Source of the DNA: Corylus avellana
Lineage: Eukaryota; Streptophyta; Magnoliopsida; Fagales; Betulaceae
NCBI RefSeq assembly: GCF_901000735.1
Contig: NC_081546.1
Coordinates: forward strand, 6,949,001 to 7,013,000
Reading direction: 5' to 3'
DNA length: 64,000 nucleotides
Shown here piece after piece: positions 56,726 through 64,000 of the stretch; the first letter of the stretch is position 1, and every line of letters begins with the position of its first letter. The translations under genes and the position numbers were made by a program. The notes under the pieces are model-generated. The model had not been told where the DNA came from. It saw only the letters and a program-made list of their open reading frames with translations, and searched no databases.

Positions 56726-59010
56726 ATGGCAGTCAATACCTCCTTTTCTGCTCCTTTTTCCCCACCTACCCTTTCTCAATTCAATGGAAAGCTTGAAGGT
56801 CCAAACTATCTTGGTTGGAAAACTCAATTCATGCCTATCCTGCGCACCCATGAATTATTAGGCATCGTGGATGGAACCGAATCATGCCCTGCTCAATTTA
56901 TCACTGATGATAGTGGTAAAGAAACCCTCAATCCAGAATTCACCATCTGGAATAGAAAGGATCAATGCATCCTAAGTTGGATCAATGTCACATTATCTGA
57001 GAAGGTCTTGTCCACAGTTTATGGACTTGATACTTCCAAACAAGTCTGGTCAGCCCTAGCAACCAGGTTTGCTAATGATTCTAGGTCTCGAATTGCCAAT
57101 CTCAAAAGACAATTACTAAGTCTTCACCAAGGCTCCTTGACCTGCTCAGACTACATTCAATCTGCCGAAGTATGGTCTGATCAACTAGCTGCTGTGGGAA
57201 AACCTATCTTTGATGAGGACCTCATCTCATTCCTTCTCAATGGCCTCAATCCATCCTTCAACAGCTTTGTCACCACTGTCTCCCTCCTAACTCGAGAGAA
57301 ACAACTCTCTCTTGATGATTTCCAAGAAGAACTCATCAATCATGAAACATTGATCAATCAACAGCAAGCCTCAACAGTTGACACTTCAACCTTTGCCTTG
57401 TTTACACAGAAACTAGGTCAGAAATCATCCAAGAACCGTGGTGGGTATCCTCCCAGAAATTTCAGTTCTAGACCCCTGCTGCCAAATTTTTTGCTGCTGC
57501 CCCTGCATTCACCACAGCCCCAAGGTACAGCAGGCCTCCTGGTCCAAGGTCTCCTTATTCCCCTGCACCAAGGTACAACACTCCTACTTATGCTCCTACT
57601 CCAAGGTACAATAATACACCTGCTTTGTTGCCAACTCCTAGCACTAGTCAGCCATCTCGCATGCCATGTCAAATATGTGGAAGAGTCAATCACCAAGCAC
57701 TAGATTGCTACTATAGGATGGATTACTCCTATCAAGGAAGACACCCTCCTCCTCAATTGGCAGCAATGGTGGCGCAATCCAACAATGCCTTTGAAGACCC
57801 TCAATGGTTCGCTGACAGTGCCGCCAACACACATATTACTCAAGACTTGGAGAACCTTAATGTTCAGGAACCTTTTCAACAACATGACACTGTTGCCGTG
57901 GGGAATGGTACAGCTCTTACCATAGCAAATTCTGGTTCTACCACTCTTCAAGCCCCTCATTCTAATTCTAGTTTTAAATTGAATAATGTCTTACACTGTC
58001 CTGAATCAGCTGCAAATCTAGTCTCAATTCAACGCTTTTGTGTAGATAATTCTTGCTGCTTTATTCTAACCTCATCTCATTTTTTTATCATTGATCTTCA
58101 GACAAAGGCAATCCTCTTGGAAGGGAAGAGTGAGAATGGCATGTATCCTCTCAAGCTGGGCAGGAAGTCTCACAACAACAACAAGTCTGTTATAGCTTTA
58201 TTAGGAATAAGAACATCATCCTTAGTATGGCATTTTAGGTTAGGTCATCCATCTAATGATGTAGTTATTCGAGTTGTTCGAGATAGCAATTTACCTATAT
58301 CGCATTCAAATTATGTTTCAGATTCAAATTTCAATAAAAATTTGCTTTGTGGTTCCTGCCAATTGGGTAAAAGTAAGAAACAAGCTTTTTCTCCATCTAC
58401 CCGTGTCTCTTTATTTCCTCTTCAACTTATTCACACTGACATTTGGACCTCTCCAGTACTGTCAATCAGTGGATACAAATATTATATAGTTTTTGTGGAT
58501 GATTTTTCAAGATTCACCTGGATCTATCCCCTACACACAAAATTAGCAACCTATGATACATTCCTCAAGTTTAAACTTCTAGTTGAAAAACAATTCTCTA
58601 CATCCATTAAAGCAATCCAATCTGATGGAAGAGGAGAGTTCACATCCCATCTCTTCTAAACTTTCCTAAAAAACAATGGAATTGAACATAGAAAAAGCTG
58701 CCCTTATACTTCCCCTCAAAATGGTCTTGCCGAAAGAAAACTAAGACACATTCTTGAAACCGGTTTAACCTTTTTAGCCCACTCTCACCTCTCAAATAAA
58801 TATTGGGTTGATTCTTTTCTTACTGCAGTGTTTGTCATTAATAGGTTGCCTACACCTACTCTTCAAAATATGTCTCCCTATTCTAAACTCTATTCTAAAG
58901 CTCCTGACTACCAAAGACTTAGAGTCTTTGGCTGCTTATGCTACCCATTGCTCCGGCCCTATAATACTGGAGAGGCCACCGTTTTTTTATGGGATCCAAT
59001 AATAAATTTA
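56726..59010 (+). pseudogene. Ty1/copia gag-pol, broken and 3'-truncated
   Basis: Gag begins MAVNTSFSAPFSPPT and has the copia-type gag domain (NYLGWKTQFMPILR, WSALATRFA, LKRQLLSLHQG) and a CCHC knuckle CQICGRVNHQALDC. The frame shifts at about 57480. The protease region reads WFADSAANTHIT, with Ala in place of the Gly of the usual DSG. Integrase follows: WHFRLGHP..CGSCQLGK zinc site, then the catalytic acids in LIHTDIW, AIQSDGRGEF and SPQNGLAERK. TAA at 58657 replaces an expected Gln codon. Similarity ends at about 59010 in RVFGCLCYPLLRPYN. Reverse transcriptase, RNase H and 3' LTR are missing here. Confidence 0.88.
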
Positions 59011-59062
59011 CATAAAGAATGAATAAAAATGAGATGAAAAATAATATGTAACATCAACCTTA

Positions 59063-59354
59063 GGGTCCGTTTGAGATTTTAAAATTTTCGTTTTTAAAAC
59101 CCCAAAGGCATTTGGTAAACTATGTTAAAAAATAATTTTTTATCAAATATTTGTTATGCAAAATCATGATTTTGGTTTAAATTTGCGTTTTTTTAAATAA
59201 ACACCCAATAGCCTGCTTAATTCTAGAAATCGTATTTTTTTTTTCCTATTTTAAATTAAGTAATTTTTAAATCGTAATGTCAAACACCTTACGTTTTGCA
59301 ATATCTTTTAAAAATATAGATTATTCTTGTAAAATCACAATCACAAACGCACCC
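59063..59354. mobile_element. Tourist-like MITE (292 bp)
   Basis: TTA at 59060-59062 and 59355-59357. Ends are GGGTCCGTTTGAGATTTT and AAAATCACAATCACAAACGC ACCC. A complete relative of the element at 2576-3498, without its nested insert. Confidence 0.8.
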
Positions 59355-59752
59355 TTATAAAATATTCACAACGAGAAGCATTCCATCCAATTGGTCGATG
59401 GTGAGTCGTCAACCATCATGATTCATGATGGCAAATCATATGTGTCATGACCGAGACAAATAAAATTATTGTAAAATCGTTTTAGTGGAAGAAGAAGAAC
59501 AAACTCGATCCATATGACCATGCTTGGTAAAGAAGCACGACAATGACAAAATTCATTAAAAAATAAATTTAAAATTGTTACAGTATCTTAATTTACAGGA
59601 ACCTTCAAATTGATGCTCAATGATCCAAAAGAAAAAAAGGCTTAAGAAAAAGTGTAATGATGTAAATTACATTTTAGTCCCACAATATGTTAATCTTAAC
59701 CAATTTTTGATATATATTTTTTCTCAACAAGTATAGACGAATCCAAGGGTAA

Positions 59753-60068
59753 GAACATTCACATTCGGCTGAACATTTTAGCTATTTTCTTTCCTCATTC
59801 TATTTAAAATATGATTTTTTTTTTTAATCTGTTTTTATTATTTCCAAAGAGGAGAGATAATCGGATTGATTTTCTTTTTAGTTTCTTTTTTTTTTTTTTT
59901 AATTTTTCTTTTATGCATTGTTGCGGAGCACTATATATAGCATCTAGCCAATTCCTTAGCCAAAGTGGCCAGCTAGATGCATGAGAAAGTTTTTTTGATA
60001 TTTTTGCTACAGAAGGAGCCTAAATTATCTTTTGGCTATTTTAGCTAGTCCAATATGAATGCTAGCTC
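59753..60068. mobile_element. MITE-like repeat (about 316 bp)
   Basis: GAACATTCACATTCGGCTGA ... TTTTAGCTATT on the left mirrors GGCTATTTTAGCTAGTCC ... ATGAATGCTAGCTC on the right. Flanks are TAA and TTA. Distant in style to 38962-39408. 60069-61490 has no recognisable gene: frames at 60416-60848 are short and lack motifs. Confidence 0.5.
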
Positions 60069-61499
60069 TTAGTTGGGACTGCTACATTAGCATTATAAGA
60101 TAAATGTGAAATAAAAATGTAGAACCTAATTATGCATCTATAGAGAAACCCTAATTTCTCAAAAACTTCTTCATATTTCCTAAACACTAGAAGGAACTAA
60201 GCAAGGATTCTGGAAAATGGATTCATGGAAGCTTTTTGGAGAAAATAGGTCACTGCCAACAAAAAGAATAGAAATAAATTTAAATAGAACAATAAGGTTT
60301 GAAGAGTATTATAGGAGTCAAGAAGTGTGTAGAGACTAATATTTAGATACAATATCAATGCAGTGCGAGTACGTACGGTGTCAAATGATTCATTTACGAA
60401 GTTTAAGCTCAAGCTCTAAGTATAAATTAGACCAGCCCAATATTTCTGCAAGGATTGGGTCGCATGGATGATTGGAAGGCTTGTAAGGATTGGGTCTTGG
60501 ATAATGGAAAGCCCAATCTGCAATTCTTCTCTACCCATTTTGGGAAATCCAGAGTTTAGATACTGTTTATCGTTCAATAGCTGATCACATGTGCAAGTTC
60601 CGTTAGATTGAAAAACTCTCCACAACGTCGGTCATCGCCTTCATCAGGCTCTCTGGCATACAGTGATTTATCACCTGATTGTGATGCTCACGACCATGAC
60701 TCCATGCCCACTCCAACTCACCTATTTGAACTTGATTTGGCCGAGTTCATTACCTTTTTTTTTTTTTTTTTGGCGTAAGTCAATTTGGTTCATCGGGTTC
60801 GAAGCGTTTGAAATTTGTGATTTTAATGCAACATCTGGCCGGACTTGAACAGCATGGTGATATCTGAGAGAGGGTAAAGGCGGGCGTGCGTGTAACTTGG
60901 GATGGAAGGCATTTTGAGAAAAAAAAAGTTAACAGTGATCATGTGCGAGTCACGTGATCGCTGTTGCATCAATCAAAACGGCTTTGACTGACAAATGGTC
61001 GAATTGCAAAAATTTAAAAGTTTGGAAAGGTGCATTGCAAAAATTGAAACATTGGAGGTCGAATTGAAAATCACTCCAAACTTTAATTGGGATGGTAAAG
61101 TGTAATTTTTTCAATATGTTATTACTCTATATATATTATGAGATGTGGAGTGAGTTCTATGTATATTATGAAGCAAAATGCAATGGAAAATAAGAGGATT
61201 TTCGGTAAACAAGTATAAACTTCTCCATATGAGTACTTACTCTAACAACTACGATATTTTGGTGGCAAATTATGTTTTGGAAAACTATAGTTGCTATTAT
61301 AAACACTAGTTAGAGGTATTTTCAAAATGGGGCTTATGTTACAAATGTTTAGTTTACTTAAAGTAGACTCAAATATCTACTTGTAAAATTTGTGATAATT
61401 TTATGAGTATTGTAAGAAAAGATAAGGAAGAAGATTCGTATGTGTGTCTTGAATTTTGTATTTAAGATTGACGGGAAAACTCAAACTTTTGAGTATGGG

Positions 61500-61580
61500 T
61501 AACTCTTTGGAACCCCGCCTAATGAAGTGGAGATCACTAGTTTGAATCTCCCTCCCTCCTCTTGTGCGGACATGTCAAAA
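61500..61580 (+). mobile_element. 5'-truncated SINE-like repeat
   Basis: CCGCCTAATGAAGTGGAGATCAC, B-box-like AGTTTGAATCT and the tail TTGTGCGGACATGT with an A run match the family at 3137-3240 and 5180-5307. A (TA) run follows at 61684-61719. Confidence 0.55.
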
Positions 61581-61682
61581 AAACTCTTAATAGTTAGTTT
61601 GTAGAACCTTTTGATAAAATAATGTTAGATATGTGTATTAATTTGTAATGACAATGTTGATATGTGAAGTTATATAGAAGCT

Positions 61683-61720
<38 letters not shown>

Positions 61721-61929
61721 TTGAGATGAGTTTGTTTTTTCAAAAGAAAATAAAAATTTGTACATTAGCTTTTTCGCTATCACGATTCTAATGTTTTATT
61801 ACGCAGTAGCGTCAAGTGAAAAATTAACTTGTTTTTAAGTTGGAATGTTACCATGGGAGCCAAACTATATTCTGCCCCTTGCACCTCCGGTAAAAAGCTC
61901 ACCAAATTTGATTGTGACTATTGCTAGAC

Positions 61930-62230
61930 CCGACCTTGTATAGACACATTGTTGGAGCATCACAATACTGTATACTCACCACGCCTGGCATTGTTGCCAT
62001 TGCATTTTTTATACTAGAACTAAGCATATTAAGGCTGAGAGAAATTGTCAACAAAGATTTTGTGCTCGGTATAGTTCTGCTAATGATCAATGCGCAGACA
62101 TTTTCACTAAAGGGTTAAGTTTTGCTAGATTTCTTGTTTTGCGAGACAAGTTCCTGGTCAATATTGTTCCACCCATGAGCTTGATGGGGGCTATTAATAT
62201 TAATTGTAAGAGGTTTAATTCAGACAACTG
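61930..62230 (+). pseudogene. Ty1/copia reverse transcriptase/RNase H end fragment
   Basis: LYRHIVGASQYCILTTPGI corresponds to the conserved copia YRS.VG.LQYLT.TRPDI block. After a deletion come RTKHIKAE, SSANDQCADIFTKGLSFARF and LVLRDKFLV from the RNase H end. Frame changes lie between the pieces. It could be the far end of the copia at 56295-59010 or a separate copy. Confidence 0.65.
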
Positions 62231-62390
62231 AAGATCAAGTTTCAGACACCAGGAGTACAAGCAAGCAGCCACATCTTCTGCAATACTTATCAAGGTAAAG
62301 TTCATTTGAATATTTTCATTAGGAGAAAAAAATTCGATTAAACAAAGACGCCAATTAACCGACTACGTACTGCTAGTAAATGTTAAATAT

Positions 62391-62646
62391 ATTGGATAAT
62401 ATATTAGAAGCGGAAGAAAGAGAGAGAAGAGAGAGAGAGCGAAAGCATACAATGGACTACATTGTATTGACTCTTATATAATAATGAATACAGAGGCCTC
62501 TATTTATAGAGAGGCAAGTAACCTAATATATTAAGGAAAGGTAAACCTAGTAGAATAAGGAAAGGTAAACCTAGTAGAATAAGAAAAGGTAAACCTAGTA
62601 GACTAATAATACCTAAAGAAGTAAATAACAAGTAATATTCTTAACA
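62391..62646 (-). repeat. LTR of a minus-strand retrotransposon (256 bp)
   Basis: Ends TGTTAA and TTAACA. Directly beyond 62646 is TCCCCCCTCAAAC, on the minus strand GTTTGAGGGGGGA, a polypurine tract, so this is the 3' LTR of an element running right to left. A TATA box (CTATAAATAG, minus) lies at 62501-62510, as in an LTR promoter. Contains a 24-bp repeat three times (62533-62604, unit AAGGAAAGGTAAACCTAGTA plus GAAT). Confidence 0.75.
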
Positions 62647-64000
62647 TCCCCCCTCAAACTCAATGTGTAAACTTGAGTTTGGATAAACGAAAAGGGAAAG
62701 AAAAAGGAATTCGCCGAAAAAGCTGCTTGTGCCGAAAAAATTGCCAAAGTAACGCCATAAAAGTTGTTAGAGACCGGTGGATTCTACCTGAATTTGAGCA
62801 ATGCATTTAAGCTGGAGCTTGGTACACTTGGTTGTAATTTTGACTTGAAAACCATATACTAGTAATGAAGTAGCTCGCCTGGTCGGCTGAGAAAAATAGG
62901 TTCGGTTAAAAAGAGCTTGTTTGGCTCGTAACCCTTGGACCGTCTCGCCTTGTCGGCTGAACGAAAGTCTGACCCATCTAACTAGTAGACCGTCTCGCCT
63001 GGTCGGCTGAGATAAGCAGGGCCGGTTAAAGAGGCTAATCATGCCTGAAACCCTTGGACCGTCTCGCCTTGTCGGCTGAACTAAAGTCTGACCCATCTAA
63101 CTAGTAGACCATCTCGCTTGGTCGGCTGAGCTAAGTAAGGAGAAAAATGGCCGGTTGAAGAGGCTAATCATGCCTGGAACCCTTGGACCGTTGAAAGGTC
63201 TGACCCAAAAATTCTAACTAGTAGACAGTCTCGCCTGGTCGGCTGAGATAAGTAGGGCCAACAAGGCATAAGTGGGCCGGTTAAAAAGGGCTTCTTTGGC
63301 CCGAAAACCCATGGACCTAAGGAAAGATTGGTATGACCTGAAAGTGCTTACCGCAAGAATAATGAACCGGATTGAACTGCGCCAAAGATAAAGGCTATGG
63401 AACCAAATTGAATAAGCATGAACCAACTTGAACCGCACAAAACAAACGCTTAAATTTGGAGAAGAATCTTGTTTTCTGCCATATAGAGATGCCAAAAGCA
63501 AAAATAGACCACAAATTTGAAATCAGGACGAAAAATTGAGTAGGAAAAACCTAGTCAATTTTTTTTTTTTTTTTTTTTAGTGGTCAAAGTCAACGTTCAA
63601 CAATGGAAAAGTCAACCCTATCAAGGTGCTGACGTGGCATATCCGCTGACGTCGCTGATGTGTTGACATTGTAGTGGCTGATGACGTGGGCAGGCAAGTT
63701 GATGTGGCACTTAGAGCTGACGTGGCCATGATGACGTGGCAATTTGGTGCGATGGCGCGTGCGGTACACGCGCGAATGGAGGCTGCTGGTCTTGGCGCGT
63801 GGATCTGACGCGCAAAAATTCTAGTGGCGCATGGGGGCGCGTGCAGCGTCGTATGGAGGATATGAAGCCTGTTCTGGAATCACCGAGAGTAGATCTATCG
63901 ATCGGTGGTCTTGGAGAGGCGATCAGACCACCGTGGTGGCTAGTGGCGGAACGGCAGTGGTGGAGCAACCGGAACTTGAGGCGGGGCGTGGAGGCGCGTC
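62647..64000 (-). mobile_element. Internal region of the same LTR element, running off the window
   Basis: Starts with the polypurine tract. No gag or pol frame is recognisable up to the window end. It holds tandem repeats of about 118-120 bp at 62875-63330, a T run at 63560-63579, a cluster of TGACGTGGC words at 63630-63740 and a GC-rich end with GGCGCGTG words. Minus-strand frames at 62767-63096 and 63711-63968 show no known motif. Confidence 0.5.
62875..63330. repeat. Tandem repeat, unit about 118-120 bp, nearly four copies
   Basis: TCGCCTGGTCGGCTGAG begins at 62875, 62995, 63113 (one change) and 63231. Each unit also has GGCCGGTT, AACCCTTGGACCG, GTCTGACCCA and CTAACTAGTAGAC in order. The last copy is partial and diverged. 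Confidence 0.85.

Noticed and set aside
62875..63330. CRISPR-like array
   Set aside because: Units of about 120 bp are conserved through their whole length with no unique spacers, and the genome is a plant's.

Overview
This window looks like nuclear DNA of a eudicot flowering plant. It is AT-rich, has GT-AG introns and a plastid-type phosphoglycerate dehydrogenase, an R2R3-MYB of the MYB44 group and two G-type lectin receptor kinases, and it is dense in plant transposons (LINE, Ty1/copia, Ty3/gypsy, CACTA, hAT, Mutator-like foldbacks, Tourist-like MITEs and tRNA-derived SINEs). The species cannot be fixed from the sequence.

Host genes, left to right. Positions 1-156 hold the last codons of a plant-type L-asparaginase/isoaspartyl peptidase (+). 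At 9610-10125 (-) is a two-exon gene for a small hydrophilic protein made mostly of a 51-residue tandem duplication. At 10813-14268 (-) is a five-exon serine-pathway 3-phosphoglycerate dehydrogenase (602 aa). At 33783-34700 (+) is a single-exon R2R3-MYB. At 48861-51251 (+) and 53333-55747 (-) are two intronless, convergent ZmPK1-like receptor kinases. These genes do not form an operon-like system. The two kinases are diverged duplicates, and the others are independent loci.

Repeats explain most of the rest. The flank of the asparaginase gene is duplicated (about 0.16-1.4 kb and 2.0-4.4 kb), and the second copy is expanded by a MITE carrying further insertions and by a 74-bp perfect inverted repeat. 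A 710-bp hAT-type element with a perfect 8-bp target duplication sits at 6991-7700. A LINE fragment lies in PGDH intron 1, exactly at the splice acceptor. At 16.1-17.8 kb are a MITE, a truncated LINE with a 17-bp target duplication, and gypsy fragments in opposing orientations. The region 38.6-47.6 kb is a nested stack: a CAGTGGCGGA-type element holds a MITE and a full-length LINE, and the LINE holds a CACTA element. Each layer is bounded by its own target duplication. The right end has a broken copia element (56.3-59.0 kb), MITEs, a SINE, and the 3' end of a second LTR element on the minus strand running off the window.

The assembly has three N gaps. The gap at 19955-20054 (exactly 100 N) is flanked by two near-identical copies of about 2.16 kb that end and start exactly at the gap. 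This looks like two overlapping contigs or haplotypes that were not merged, so roughly 2.27 kb of this window is probably not real extra sequence.

No wholly new gene system was found. The observations most worth following up are the LINE at the PGDH splice acceptor, the dated nested insertion stack with its dense TGACGTG dyads, the internally duplicated hydrophilic protein, and the divergent convergent kinase pair.
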